From Martinezella lusitana (GTDB taxonomy: Bacteria > Pseudomonadota > Alphaproteobacteria > Rhizobiales > Rhizobiaceae): a DNA stretch of 64,000 nt. Under the pieces are notes generated by a model that worked only from the letters and a program-made list of their open reading frames with translations, was not told the DNA's origin and did no database searches. Location of the stretch: NCBI RefSeq assembly GCF_016901135.1, contig NZ_JAFEVL010000048.1:124001-188000 (forward strand). The letters run 5' to 3'. This document shows, piece after piece, positions 9,314 through 18,363 of this stretch. Within the stretch, counting starts at the first letter, position 1, and each line of letters opens with the position of its first letter. The position numbers and the translations under genes were made by a program.

Positions 9314-10149
9314 GCACGAATTCTGAAGTGATCGTCGGCGAGGGAGCCTCCAAGGTTCTGTTTTCCAACACCGCCAAGCTGTCGCTTATTGCCGGTCCCT
9401 GTCAGATGGAAAGCCGCGAGCACGCCTTCATGGTTGCCGGTGTCCTGAAGGAACTCTGCGGCAAGCTCGGCATCGGTCTTGTCTACAAGTCCTCGTATGA
9501 CAAGGCGAACCGTACCTCGCTCTCCGGCAAGCGTGGCATTGGCCTGGAGAAGGCCATGGAAGTCTTTGCCGATCTGAAAAAAGAATATGGCTTTCCGGTC
9601 CTGTCCGACATCCATACGGAAGAACAATGCGCTGTCGTCGCCAAGACGGTAGACATCTTGCAGATCCCGGCCTTTCTCTCGCGCCAGACTGACCTGCTGG
9701 TCGCTGCTGCCAAGACCGGCCGCGTCGTCAACGTCAAGAAGGGACAGTTTCTGGCTCCCTGGGACATGAAGAACGTGCTTGCCAAGCTGAACGACAGCGG
9801 TAACCCGAACATTCTTCTGTGCGAGCGCGGCGCCTCCTTCGGCTACAATACGCTGGTCTCCGACATGCGCTCGCTGCCGATCATGGCGGCGATGGGCGCG
9901 CCGGTGATTTTCGATGCGACCCATTCCGTGCAGCAGCCCGGCGGGCAAGGTGGTTCGACGGGCGGCGATCGCCGATTCGTCGAGACGCTGGCGCGCGCCG
10001 CCGTCGCCGTTGGTGTTGCCGGCGTTTTCGTCGAGACGCATGAGGATCCGGACAATGCGCCGTCGGACGGCCCGAACATGGTCTATCTGAAGGATATGCC
10101 GCGGCTTCTGGAGAAGCTGCTTGCCTTCGACGCCATCGCCAAGGCCTGA
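9310..10149 (+). CDS. kdsA: 3-deoxy-8-phosphooctulonate synthase KdsA
   Basis: Condenses phosphoenolpyruvate with arabinose 5-phosphate to KDO 8-phosphate for the inner core of lipopolysaccharide. The 279 residues carry the family blocks LIAGPCQMESREHAF, YKSSYDKANRTS, and FDATHSVQQPGG. Overlaps the upstream VOC gene by ATGA. A gap of 148 bases follows before eno, another phosphoenolpyruvate enzyme. Confidence 0.97.
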   Translation: MSTNSEVIVGEGASKVLFSNTAKLSLIAGPCQMESREHAFMVAGVLKELCGKLGIGLVYKSSYDKANRTSLSGKRGIGLEKAMEVFADLKKEYGFPVLSDIHTEEQCAVVAKTVDILQIPAFLSRQTDLLVAAAKTGRVVNVKKGQFLAPWDMKNVLAKLNDSGNPNILLCERGASFGYNTLVSDMRSLPIMAAMGAPVIFDATHSVQQPGGQGGSTGGDRRFVETLARAAVAVGVAGVFVETHEDPDNAPSDGPNMVYLKDMPRLLEKLLAFDAIAKA

Positions 10150-10297
10150 GAAATATCAGGCATTCAACAGGCTGACATGAATTTGCGTTACGGGCCTAGA
10201 GGAGTGTCAAATCGGGGTGCGGAGCGGCATTGTAATTTCCGCGTCTTCGATTAAGACCATTTCAATCGATTTATAAACCAGCGAGCAGGAAGCTATC

Positions 10298-11572
10298 ATG
10301 ACCGCAATCACCGACATTATCGCCCGCGAAATTCTCGACAGCCGTGGCAATCCGACCGTCGAAGTCGATGTCTACCTCGAAGATGGCAGCATGGGCCGCG
10401 CGGCGGTTCCGTCGGGTGCGTCGACCGGCGCGCATGAAGCCGTCGAGCTTCGCGACGGCGGCACGCGTTATCATGGCAAGGGCGTCGAGAAGGCTGTCGA
10501 AGCCGTCAACTCGGAAATCTTCGACGCGATCGGCGGCATGGACGCTGAAAACCAGATCCAGCTCGACGACATCATGATCGAGCTTGACGGCACGCCGAAC
10601 AAGTCCCGCATCGGCGCCAACGCCATCCTCGGCGTGTCGCTGGCCGTCGCCAAGGCTGCCGCCCAGAGCGCCAACCTGCCGCTTTACCGTTATGTCGGCG
10701 GCGCTCACGCTCGCCTGCTGCCGGTTCCGATGATGAACATCATCAACGGCGGTGCACATGCAGACAATCCGATCGATTTCCAGGAATTCATGATCCTGCC
10801 GATCGGCGCTGACACCTTCCGCGACGCGGTGCGCATGGGCTCGGAAGTTTTCCACGTCCTTAAGAAGGAGCTGGCTTCCCAGGGTCACAACACCAATGTC
10901 GGTGACGAAGGCGGCTTTGCGCCGGGCCTCTCCAGCGCCCCTGCTGCCCTCGACTTCATCATGAAGTCGATCGAAAAGGCCGGTTACAAGCCGGGCGAAG
11001 AGATCGCTCTTGGCCTCGATTGCGCTTCGACCGAGTTCTTCAAGGACGGCAAGTACGTGCTTGAAGGCGAAGGCCGCACGCTGGAATCCGGCGCCATGGC
11101 TGAATACCTTGCCGAACTTGCCGCCAACTACCCGATCGTTTCGATCGAAGACGGCATGGCCGAGGACGACTGGGAAGGCTGGAAGACGCTCACCGACCTG
11201 ATCGGCAAGAAGACGCAGCTCGTTGGCGACGACCTCTTCGTCACCAACTCTGCTCGTCTGCGCGACGGCATCCGCATGGGCGTCGCCAACTCGATCCTCG
11301 TCAAGGTCAACCAAATCGGCACGCTGACGGAAACGCTCGACGCCGTCGAAACCGCGCACAAGGCCAACTACACGGCCGTCATGTCGCACCGCTCGGGCGA
11401 AACCGAAGACTCGACCATCGCCGATCTCGCAGTTGCCACCAACTGCGGCCAGATCAAGACCGGCTCGCTGTCGCGTTCCGATCGTCTTGCCAAGTACAAC
11501 CAGCTGATCCGTATCGAAGAAGGTCTCGGCCCGCAGGCAAAATTTGCCGGCCGCTCCATTCTTCGCGGCTGA
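10298..11572 (+). CDS. eno: enolase
   Basis: Interconverts 2-phosphoglycerate and phosphoenolpyruvate in glycolysis and gluconeogenesis. At 424 residues it is full length, with the N-terminal block REILDSRGNPTVEVDV, the GDEGGFAP loop, the signature ILVKVNQIGTLTET and SHRSGETED near the active site. Ribosome site AGCAGGAAG before the ATG. Probably has its own promoter in the 148-base gap after kdsA; followed by a terminator. Confidence 0.98.
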   Translation: MTAITDIIAREILDSRGNPTVEVDVYLEDGSMGRAAVPSGASTGAHEAVELRDGGTRYHGKGVEKAVEAVNSEIFDAIGGMDAENQIQLDDIMIELDGTPNKSRIGANAILGVSLAVAKAAAQSANLPLYRYVGGAHARLLPVPMMNIINGGAHADNPIDFQEFMILPIGADTFRDAVRMGSEVFHVLKKELASQGHNTNVGDEGGFAPGLSSAPAALDFIMKSIEKAGYKPGEEIALGLDCASTEFFKDGKYVLEGEGRTLESGAMAEYLAELAANYPIVSIEDGMAEDDWEGWKTLTDLIGKKTQLVGDDLFVTNSARLRDGIRMGVANSILVKVNQIGTLTETLDAVETAHKANYTAVMSHRSGETEDSTIADLAVATNCGQIKTGSLSRSDRLAKYNQLIRIEEGLGPQAKFAGRSILRG

Positions 11573-11626
11573 TGCCTGAGCCGCAGGATCCGTCGGATTT
11601 GCGGCTTGCACGCTTCTCTGAGATTG

Positions 11627-11652
11627 AACCGCGCTTTCGGGCGCGGTTTTTT
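11627..11652 (+). terminator. rho-independent terminator after eno
   Basis: AACCGCGC, loop TTTCGG, GCGCGGTT followed by a T run. It lies 55 bases past the eno stop and separates eno from the FtsB-like gene. Confidence 0.9.
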
Positions 11653-11806
11653 ATTAGCTGCGTAGTTAGAGTCAACGGACGGTTAATCTCTCACGGCTAG
11701 AGTCGCTCTAGGTGTTTGATTTGACGTGATCTTATCCGCAGCCGCAATGCTTCCGTCGCATCGTCTGAGGTTTGGGATTGCCTACGGCAGAGCGTTTCGA
11801 GCGAGT

Positions 11807-12118
11807 ATGTGGACAAAGTATCATAAGAAGAGAAGGTTCGGCCGTTTCGTCCTTCCCGCCGTCACTGTCGCCTTTGTGAGCTACTTCGGCTATCATTGCG
11901 TGCACGGCGACTACGGGCTGAAGGCGACCGAGGTTTTCGAGCAGCGTCGCATCGACCGCAGCAAGGAGCTTGCCGATCTCGTCGCGAAGCGCGAGCACCT
12001 CGAAAAGGAGGTCGCCCTGCTCAGCGATGGCTCTCTGGACAGGGATATGCTCGACCAATATGCGCGTTATCAGCTGACCTATTCCAAGGCGAACGAGATC
12101 GTCATTTTCAACAAATAA
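11807..12118 (+). CDS. septum formation initiator family protein (FtsB/DivIC-like)
   Basis: Small bitopic membrane protein of the divisome family: a basic N-terminus (MWTKYHKKRRFGRF), one transmembrane segment (about residues 12-33) and a periplasmic coiled coil (about 45-80) ending in a conserved tail. Start chosen at the ATG at 11807 (103 residues); the frame extends back to a GTG at 11726 without coding character. Position between eno and pdhA is the usual rhizobial arrangement, and E. coli ftsB also follows eno. Confidence 0.88.
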   Translation: MWTKYHKKRRFGRFVLPAVTVAFVSYFGYHCVHGDYGLKATEVFEQRRIDRSKELADLVAKREHLEKEVALLSDGSLDRDMLDQYARYQLTYSKANEIVIFNK

Positions 12119-12151
12119 CCACAATTAACCAGATTTCGGTTAATCATTCTT

Positions 12152-12178
12152 TTCGTAGTTATAACAACAACTTACGAA
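12152..12178. promoter_or_regulatory. inverted repeat upstream of the pdh operon
   Basis: TTCGTA-GTT ... AAC-T-TACGAA with the palindrome GTTATAAC (12158-12165) inside the left half. It could be an operator for pdh control or an RNA hairpin that covers the ribosome site of the small ORF at 12183. The function is inferred only. Confidence 0.35.
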
Positions 12179-12182
12179 GAAT

Positions 12183-12275
12183 ATGAGCCATGCAATTATA
12201 GCATTGCTGTGGCGAACAATCTTGCCTATGTTACGCCTCAACATAAAACGAGGCTACTCACACAGGGAGGGTTGA
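12183..12275 (+). CDS. 30-codon leader ORF abutting pdhA (candidate)
   Basis: ATG at 12183 opens 30 codons ending in TGA at 12273-12275, immediately before the pdhA ATG at 12276. The predicted peptide starts MSHAIIALLW, has a hydrophobic first half and a basic second half. A weak GAAGA lies just upstream of its start. The pdhA ribosome site (AGGGAGGG) lies inside its last codons, so translation of the leader could couple to pdhA. It may also be chance; no homologue is known to me. Confidence 0.3.
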   Translation: MSHAIIALLWRTILPMLRLNIKRGYSHREG

Positions 12276-13319
12276 ATGGCGCCGCGAAAAACCGCGTCCG
12301 TTTCCAGCCGCAAGACAGTATCCAAGCCCGCCAAGGACACCAATGGTGGTCCGATCGCGGATTTCGACCGTGATGCTGAGCTCAAGGCTTATCGTGAGAT
12401 GCTCCTGATCCGCCGTTTTGAAGAGAAGGCCGGCCAGCTTTATGGCATGGGCTTCATCGGCGGCTTCTGTCACCTTTACATTGGTCAGGAAGCTGTCGTC
12501 GTCGGCATGCAGATGGCTTTGAAGGACGGCGACCAGGTCATTACCGGTTATCGCGACCACGGGCACATGCTGGCAACCGGCATGGAAGCACGCGGCGTCA
12601 TGGCCGAGCTCACTGGGCGCCAGGGCGGCTATTCCCGAGGGAAGGGCGGCTCAATGCACATGTTCTCCAAGGAAAAGAATTTCTACGGCGGCCACGGCAT
12701 CGTCGGTGCGCAGGTCTCGCTCGGCACCGGTCTCGGCTTTGCCAACTGGTATCGTGGCAATGACAATGTCAGCGTCGCCTATTTCGGCGATGGCGCCGCC
12801 AACCAGGGCCAGGTCTACGAAAGCTTCAACATGGCGCAGCTCTGGAAGCTGCCTGTCATTTTCGTGATCGAGAACAACCGTTACGCCATGGGTACTTCGA
12901 CGGCGCGCGCCACCGCGCAGGCCGATTTCTCCAAGCGCGGCGCATCCTTCGGCATCCCGGGCCTCCAGGTCGACGGCATGGACGTTCGCGCCGTCAAGGC
13001 TGCGGCTGACGAGGCTGTCGAGCATTGCCGTTCCGGCAAGGGTCCAATCATCCTGGAAATGCTGACCTACCGTTATCGCGGTCACTCCATGTCGGACCCG
13101 GCCAAGTATCGTTCCAAGGACGAAGTGCAGAAGATGCGCTCCGAACATGATCCGATCGAGCAGGTTCGTGTTCGCCTTCTCGAAAAGGGCTGGGCAACGG
13201 AAGACGATCTGAAGGGTATCGACAAGGATGTTCGCGACATCGTCGCCGACAGTGCCGATTTCGCCCAGAACGATCCTGAGCCGGATGCATCCGCGCTCTA
13301 CACCGACATTCTGCTCTAA
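12276..13319 (+). CDS. pdhA: pyruvate dehydrogenase E1 component subunit alpha
   Basis: Alpha chain of the heterotetrameric E1 that decarboxylates pyruvate with thiamine diphosphate. The 347 residues contain the ThDP motif from GDGAANQGQVYESFN to VIFVIENN, and the phosphorylation-loop-like YRYRGHSMSDPAKYR. An Ala/Ser/Lys-rich 25-residue N-terminus precedes the core. SD AGGGAGG. First gene of pdhA-pdhB-pdhC, spacings of 18 and 15 bases. Confidence 0.97.
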   Translation: MAPRKTASVSSRKTVSKPAKDTNGGPIADFDRDAELKAYREMLLIRRFEEKAGQLYGMGFIGGFCHLYIGQEAVVVGMQMALKDGDQVITGYRDHGHMLATGMEARGVMAELTGRQGGYSRGKGGSMHMFSKEKNFYGGHGIVGAQVSLGTGLGFANWYRGNDNVSVAYFGDGAANQGQVYESFNMAQLWKLPVIFVIENNRYAMGTSTARATAQADFSKRGASFGIPGLQVDGMDVRAVKAAADEAVEHCRSGKGPIILEMLTYRYRGHSMSDPAKYRSKDEVQKMRSEHDPIEQVRVRLLEKGWATEDDLKGIDKDVRDIVADSADFAQNDPEPDASALYTDILL

Positions 13320-13337
13320 ATCGGGGAGGGACGATCC

Positions 13338-14714
13338 ATGCCCATCGATATCCTTATGCCCGCCCTTTCTCCGACGATGGAAGAGGGCACCCTTTCGAAA
13401 TGGCTCAAGAAGGAAGGCGACAAAGTCGTTTCCGGTGACGTCATTGCCGAAATCGAAACCGACAAGGCCACCATGGAAGTTGAAGCCGTCGACGAAGGCA
13501 CGATCGGCAAGCTGCTGATCGACGCCGGCACCGAAGGCGTCAAGGTCAACGCCAAGATCGCTATCCTGCTGCAGGACGGCGAATCCGCTGCCGATATTTC
13601 GACCGCCAAGGCAGCACCCGCCGCCGAGCCTGCCAAGGCCGAAGCACCTGCCGCCGCCGCTCCCGCGCCGGCACCTGTTCCCGCCCAGCCCAAGGCCGCT
13701 CCCGTCGATCCGGAAATCCCGGCCGGCACGGAAATGGTGTCGATGACGGTGCGTGAAGCGCTGCGCGATGCGATGGCCGAGGAAATGCGCGCCAATCCGG
13801 ACGTTTTCGTCATGGGTGAGGAAGTCGCCGAGTACCAGGGCGCCTACAAGGTCACCCAGGGCCTGCTGCAGGAGTTCGGTCCCCGTCGCGTTGTCGATAC
13901 CCCGATCACCGAGCATGGCTTTGCCGGTATCGGCGTCGGTGCCGCCATGGCCGGTCTTCGCCCGATCGTCGAGTTCATGACCTTCAATTTCGCCATGCAG
14001 GCGATCGATCACATCATCAACTCCGCCGCCAAGACGCTCTATATGTCCGGTGGCCAGATGGGCGCTCCGATCGTCTTCCGCGGCCCGAACGGCGCGGCAG
14101 CCCGCGTTGGTGCTCAGCATAGTCAGGACTATGCAGCCTGGTACAGCCAGATTCCCGGCCTCAAGGTCGTCATGCCCTATACGGCAGCCGACGCCAAGGG
14201 CCTGCTCAAGGCTGCGATCCGCGACCCGAACCCGGTAATCTTCCTTGAGAACGAAATTCTCTACGGCCAGCACTTCGACGTGCCGAAGCTCGATGATTTC
14301 GTGGTGCCGATCGGCAAGGCCCGCATCCATCGTCCGGGCAAGGACGTCACGGTCGTCTCCTTCGGGATCGGCATGACCTATGCCACCAAGGCCGTGGCCG
14401 AGCTGGAAGCCCAGGGCATCGATGTCGAGCTCATCGACCTGCGCACCATCCGTCCGATGGATCTTCCGACGGTCATCGAATCCGTCAAGAAGACCGGCCG
14501 CTTGGTCACGGTCGAGGAAGGCTATCCGCAGTCCTCCGTCGGCACGGAAATCGCCACCCGCGTCATGCAGCAGGCTTTCGACTATCTCGATGCGCCGATC
14601 CTGACGATTGCCGGCAAGGACGTGCCCATGCCTTACGCCGCCAACCTTGAAAAGCTGGCGTTGCCGAATGTCGGTGAAGTGGTCGATGCGGTGAAAGCCG
14701 TTTGCTACAAATAA
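13338..14714 (+). CDS. pdhB: pyruvate dehydrogenase E1 component subunit beta with N-terminal lipoyl domain
   Basis: Beta chain of E1. The protein is 458 residues because a complete lipoyl domain (about 1-80, lipoyl-lysine K43 in ETDKATMEVEA) and an Ala/Pro-rich linker (about 90-130) precede the usual E1-beta core, which starts near MVSMTVREALRDAMAEEM. An E1-beta with its own lipoyl domain is known from rhizobia and Zymomonas. The lipoyl segment is nearly identical to that at the start of PdhC (see findings). Confidence 0.97.
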   Translation: MPIDILMPALSPTMEEGTLSKWLKKEGDKVVSGDVIAEIETDKATMEVEAVDEGTIGKLLIDAGTEGVKVNAKIAILLQDGESAADISTAKAAPAAEPAKAEAPAAAAPAPAPVPAQPKAAPVDPEIPAGTEMVSMTVREALRDAMAEEMRANPDVFVMGEEVAEYQGAYKVTQGLLQEFGPRRVVDTPITEHGFAGIGVGAAMAGLRPIVEFMTFNFAMQAIDHIINSAAKTLYMSGGQMGAPIVFRGPNGAAARVGAQHSQDYAAWYSQIPGLKVVMPYTAADAKGLLKAAIRDPNPVIFLENEILYGQHFDVPKLDDFVVPIGKARIHRPGKDVTVVSFGIGMTYATKAVAELEAQGIDVELIDLRTIRPMDLPTVIESVKKTGRLVTVEEGYPQSSVGTEIATRVMQQAFDYLDAPILTIAGKDVPMPYAANLEKLALPNVGEVVDAVKAVCYK

Positions 14715-14729
14715 GGGGAGGGCTCATCG

Positions 14730-16079
14730 ATGCCTATCAACATCACCATGCCTGCCCTCTCGCCGACCATGGAAGAGGGCAACCTCTCTAAGTGGCTCGT
14801 CAAGGAAGGCGATAAGATCAAGTCCGGCGACGTCATCGCCGAGATCGAGACCGACAAGGCAACGATGGAAGTCGAAGCCGTCGATGAAGGCATCGTCGCC
14901 AAGATCGTCGTTCCCGCCGGCACCGAAGGCGTGAAGGTCAATGCGCTGATCGCCGTTCTCGCCGGCGAAGGCGAGGACGTTGCCGCTGCCGCCTCCGGTG
15001 CTGGTGCCGCTCCGGCTCCTACCGCGGCTCCCAAGGCAGAAGCCGCCCCGGCGCCATCAGCGCCCGCTGCGGCGCCTGCCCCGGCAAGCGTTGCGGCTGC
15101 GGCTGTATCCGCTCCGGCTGAAACGGATGGTCACCGCACCTTTGCTTCGCCGCTGGCGCGTCGCCTTGCCAAGGACGCTGGCATCGACGTGGCTGCGCTT
15201 GCCGGCTCCGGCCCGCATGGCCGCGTGATCAAGAAGGATATCGAGGCTGCGATTTCAGGCGGCACCGCCAAGGCTGCTCCATCAGCTGCGCCAGCTGCAC
15301 AGCCTACCGCAGCTGCTCCGGCCGCGGCACCCAAGGGCATGTCGGAAGAGACCGTCCTCAAGCTGTTCGAGCCCGGTTCCTACGAGCTCGTGCCGCATGA
15401 CGGCATGCGCAAGACCATCGCCAAGCGCCTGCAGGAATCCAAGCAGACGATCCCGCATTTCTACGTCTCGGTCGATTGCGAACTCGACGCGCTGCTGGCG
15501 CTTCGCACGCAGCTCAACGATGCCGCTCCGAAGTCGAAGGACGGTGCGCCGGCCTATAAGCTTTCGGTCAACGACATGGTCATCAAGGCCCTGGCTCTCG
15601 CGTTGCGTGACGTTCCGGATGCCAACGTCTCCTGGACCGACAGCAACATGGTCAAGCACAAGCATGCCGATGTCGGCGTTGCCGTCTCCATTCCGGGCGG
15701 TCTGATCACGCCGATCATCCGTAGCGCCGAACAGAAGACGCTCTCGACCATCTCCAACGAAATGAAGGACTACGGCAAGCGCGCCAAGGAGCGCAAGCTG
15801 AAGCCCGAGGAGTATCAGGGCGGCACCACCGCCGTGTCGAACATGGGCATGATGGGCGTCAAGAACTTCGCCGCCGTCGTCAACCCGCCACATGCGACCA
15901 TTCTGGCCGTCGGCGCGGGCGAACAGCGGGTGATCGTCAGGAAGGGCGAGATGGCGATCGCCACCGTGATGAGCGTCACGCTGTCGACAGACCATCGTGC
16001 CGTCGACGGCGCGCTCGGTGCCGAACTCCTGGCGGCCTTCAAGGGCTACATCGAAAACCCGATGGGGATGCTCGTCTGA
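14730..16079 (+). CDS. pdhC: pyruvate dehydrogenase E2, dihydrolipoamide acetyltransferase
   Basis: Core of the complex; passes the acetyl group from lipoate to CoA. Order in 449 residues: a single lipoyl domain (K43), an Ala/Pro-rich linker, the peripheral-subunit-binding domain (about 133-170, FASPLARRLAKDAGIDVAAL), a second Ala/Pro linker, and the catalytic domain ending with DHRAVDGALGAELL (catalytic His422 and Asp426). SD GGGGAGGG. Last gene of the three-gene pdh unit; a RIME-type repeat follows directly. Confidence 0.97.
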   Translation: MPINITMPALSPTMEEGNLSKWLVKEGDKIKSGDVIAEIETDKATMEVEAVDEGIVAKIVVPAGTEGVKVNALIAVLAGEGEDVAAAASGAGAAPAPTAAPKAEAAPAPSAPAAAPAPASVAAAAVSAPAETDGHRTFASPLARRLAKDAGIDVAALAGSGPHGRVIKKDIEAAISGGTAKAAPSAAPAAQPTAAAPAAAPKGMSEETVLKLFEPGSYELVPHDGMRKTIAKRLQESKQTIPHFYVSVDCELDALLALRTQLNDAAPKSKDGAPAYKLSVNDMVIKALALALRDVPDANVSWTDSNMVKHKHADVGVAVSIPGGLITPIIRSAEQKTLSTISNEMKDYGKRAKERKLKPEEYQGGTTAVSNMGMMGVKNFAAVVNPPHATILAVGAGEQRVIVRKGEMAIATVMSVTLSTDHRAVDGALGAELLAAFKGYIENPMGMLV

Positions 16080-16083
16080 GCTT

Positions 16084-16198
16084 AGAGCCGGATGATTTTA
16101 GGTCGAATCGACCTAAAATCTGAATCCGCTCTAGAATCAAATAGGTAGAGCGTGATGTCGCCCGAAATCCCCTCACACTTTTCGGCATCACGCTCTAG
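16084..16198. repeat. RIME-type rhizobial intergenic palindromic element
   Basis: Two palindromes in tandem. The first (16084-16132) contains perfect 13-base arms GATTTTAGGTCGA / TCGACCTAAAATC around one base. The second (16146-16197) has perfect 12-base arms TAGAGCGTGATG / CATCACGCTCTA. Paired large palindromes are the layout of RIME elements described in Rhizobiaceae; both halves carry the AGAGC...GCTCT(AG) edges familiar from these repeats. It probably folds in the RNA between pdhC and the GDSL gene. Confidence 0.75.
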
Positions 16199-16217
16199 TC
16201 ACGACACGGAGGCATGA

Positions 16218-16859
16218 ATGACCAAAACTGTTCTGTGTTACGGCGACTCGCTGACATGGGGCTATAGCGCCGAGACGATCGGCCGTCATGCCTACGAAGA
16301 CCGGTGGCCGAGCGTGCTGCAAAAGGCGCTCGGCAATCAGGTCCGCGTCATTCCGGAAGGATTGAACGGTCGCACGACCGCCTTCGACGATCATCTCGCC
16401 GATTGCGACCGCAACGGCGCGAGGATTCTGCCGACCATCCTGCAGACCCACAACCCGCTCGATCTCGTCATCCTCCTGCTTGGCACCAACGACATGAAAC
16501 CGGTGGTGGCGGGTGCCGCTTTCGCGGCCACGCAAGGTGTCCGGCGATTGATCCAGCTCGTGCGCAACCATACATGGGGTTTCGGTTATGACGTCCCGGA
16601 TATTCTGATCGTGGCGCCGCCCGTCATCTCCGAAACGGCCAACCCGGTCTTTGCCGCCAATTATCGCGGCGCGATCGAGGAGTCGGCAATGCTTGCGACG
16701 CTTTACCGTGATCTTGCCGATGAGGAGAGCTGCGGCTTCTTCGATGCGGGCTCGGTTGCCATCACCACACCGCTCGATGGCGTGCATCTCGATGCGGAAA
16801 ACACCCGGGCGCTCGGTCGCGGCCTGGAGCCGATCGTGCGGATGATGCTCGGTCTCTGA
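16218..16859 (+). CDS. SGNH/GDSL hydrolase (arylesterase-like)
   Basis: A 213-residue cytoplasmic hydrolase with block I CYGDSLTWGY near the N-terminus (nucleophile Ser), the oxyanion Gly and Asn in LLGTNDMKP, and a C-terminal DGVHLDAE holding the Asp-His pair. No signal peptide. The substrate is unknown; close family members act on aryl and acyl esters. A strong GGAGG at 16208-16212 supports the ATG. It sits between pdhC and lpd, isolated from pdhC by a RIME element, so it is a guest in the PDH block. Confidence 0.9.
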   Translation: MTKTVLCYGDSLTWGYSAETIGRHAYEDRWPSVLQKALGNQVRVIPEGLNGRTTAFDDHLADCDRNGARILPTILQTHNPLDLVILLLGTNDMKPVVAGAAFAATQGVRRLIQLVRNHTWGFGYDVPDILIVAPPVISETANPVFAANYRGAIEESAMLATLYRDLADEESCGFFDAGSVAITTPLDGVHLDAENTRALGRGLEPIVRMMLGL

Positions 16860-16914
16860 TAAATTAAGGCGCCGGGGCTTCCGATCCGCCGCCACCTAAT
16901 AAGGCAGGAAACAT

Positions 16915-18360
16915 ATGGCTGAGAATTACGACGTCATCATCATCGGCTCCGGTCCTGGCGGCTATGTCGCCGCCGTGCGTGCCGGCCAGCTTGGCCTGAA
17001 GACCGCAATCGTCGAGCGCGAGCATCTGGGCGGCATCTGCCTCAACTGGGGCTGCATACCGACAAAGGCGCTGCTGCGCTCCGCCGAAATTCTCGATCAT
17101 TCCAATCATCTGAAGGATTACGGCCTTGTTCTCGAAGGCAAGGTGAGCGCGGATGTGAAGGCGGTCGTCGCCCGCTCGCGCGGCGTTTCGGCCCGCCTCA
17201 ACCAAGGCGTCGGCTTCCTGATGAAGAAGAACAAGGTCGATGTCATCTGGGGCGAAGCCAAGATCACCAAGCCCGGCGAGATCGTCGTCGGCAAGTCGTC
17301 CAAGCCGGTCGTCGAGCCGCAGAACCCGGTGCCGAAGAACATCAAGGGCGAGGGCACCTACACCGCCAAGCACATCATCGTCGCAACGGGTGCCCGCCCG
17401 CGCGCTCTGCCGGGCATCGAGCCGGACGGCAAGCTGATCTGGACCTATTTCGAAGCGATGAAGCCGGCAGCCCTACCGAAGTCGCTGATCGTCATGGGCT
17501 CTGGCGCCATCGGCATCGAATTCGCGAGCTTCTATCGCTCGATGGGCGTCGATGTCACCGTCGTCGAAGTCATGCCGACCGTCATGCCGGTTGAAGACGT
17601 CGAAGTGACGGCGATTGCCCGCAAGCAGCTTGAAAAGCGCGGTATGAAGATCATCACCAGCGCCAAGATCACCAAGGTCGAGAAGGCCGCCGACAGCATC
17701 ACTGCGCATGTCGAAACCGCTGAAGGCAAGGTCCAGCAGATCGTTGCTGACCGCATGATCTCTGCCGTCGGCGTGCAGGGCAACATCGAAAACCTCGGCC
17801 TTGAAGCGCTCGGCGTGAAGACCGATCGCGGCTGCGTCGTCATCGACGGCTACGGCAAGACCAACGTGCCGGGCATTTACGCGATCGGCGACGTCGCCGG
17901 CCCGCCGATGCTGGCGCACAAGGCCGAGCACGAGGGCGTGGTCTGCATCGAGAAGATCGCCGGCTTGCCGAATGTGCATCCGACGGACAAGGGCAAGGTT
18001 CCGGGCTGCACCTATTGCAATCCGCAGGTCGCCTCCGTCGGTCTGACCGAAGCCAAGGCCAAGGAGCTCGGCCACGATATTCGCGTCGGCCGCTTCTCCT
18101 TCGTCGCCAACGGCAAGGCGATCGCTCTCGGCGAGGACCAGGGTCTCTGCAAGGTCATCTTCGACAAGAAGACCGGCGAACTGCTGGGCGCGCATATGGT
18201 GGGCGCTGAGGTCACCGAGCTCATCCAGGGCTTCGTGGTCGCCATGAACCTGGAGACGACGGAAGAAGAGCTGATGCACACGATCTTCCCGCATCCGACC
18301 GTTTCGGAAACGATGAAGGAAGCGGTGCTCGACGCCTACGGCCGGGTGCTGAACGCTTGA
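16915..18360 (+). CDS. lpdA: dihydrolipoyl dehydrogenase (E3)
   Basis: FAD enzyme that reoxidises dihydrolipoamide with NAD+. The 481-residue protein has the N-terminal FAD motif GSGPGG, the redox disulfide C42/C47 (GGICLNWGC), a second nucleotide-binding GSGAIG motif and the C-terminal HPTVSETMKEA with the catalytic His. A ~13-residue insertion-like stretch around PVVEPQNPVPKNIKGEG is seen in PDH-linked rhizobial E3. Its place after pdhABC makes it the PDH E3. Confidence 0.97.
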   Translation: MAENYDVIIIGSGPGGYVAAVRAGQLGLKTAIVEREHLGGICLNWGCIPTKALLRSAEILDHSNHLKDYGLVLEGKVSADVKAVVARSRGVSARLNQGVGFLMKKNKVDVIWGEAKITKPGEIVVGKSSKPVVEPQNPVPKNIKGEGTYTAKHIIVATGARPRALPGIEPDGKLIWTYFEAMKPAALPKSLIVMGSGAIGIEFASFYRSMGVDVTVVEVMPTVMPVEDVEVTAIARKQLEKRGMKIITSAKITKVEKAADSITAHVETAEGKVQQIVADRMISAVGVQGNIENLGLEALGVKTDRGCVVIDGYGKTNVPGIYAIGDVAGPPMLAHKAEHEGVVCIEKIAGLPNVHPTDKGKVPGCTYCNPQVASVGLTEAKAKELGHDIRVGRFSFVANGKAIALGEDQGLCKVIFDKKTGELLGAHMVGAEVTELIQGFVVAMNLETTEEELMHTIFPHPTVSETMKEAVLDAYGRVLNA

Positions 18361-18363
18361 TAA

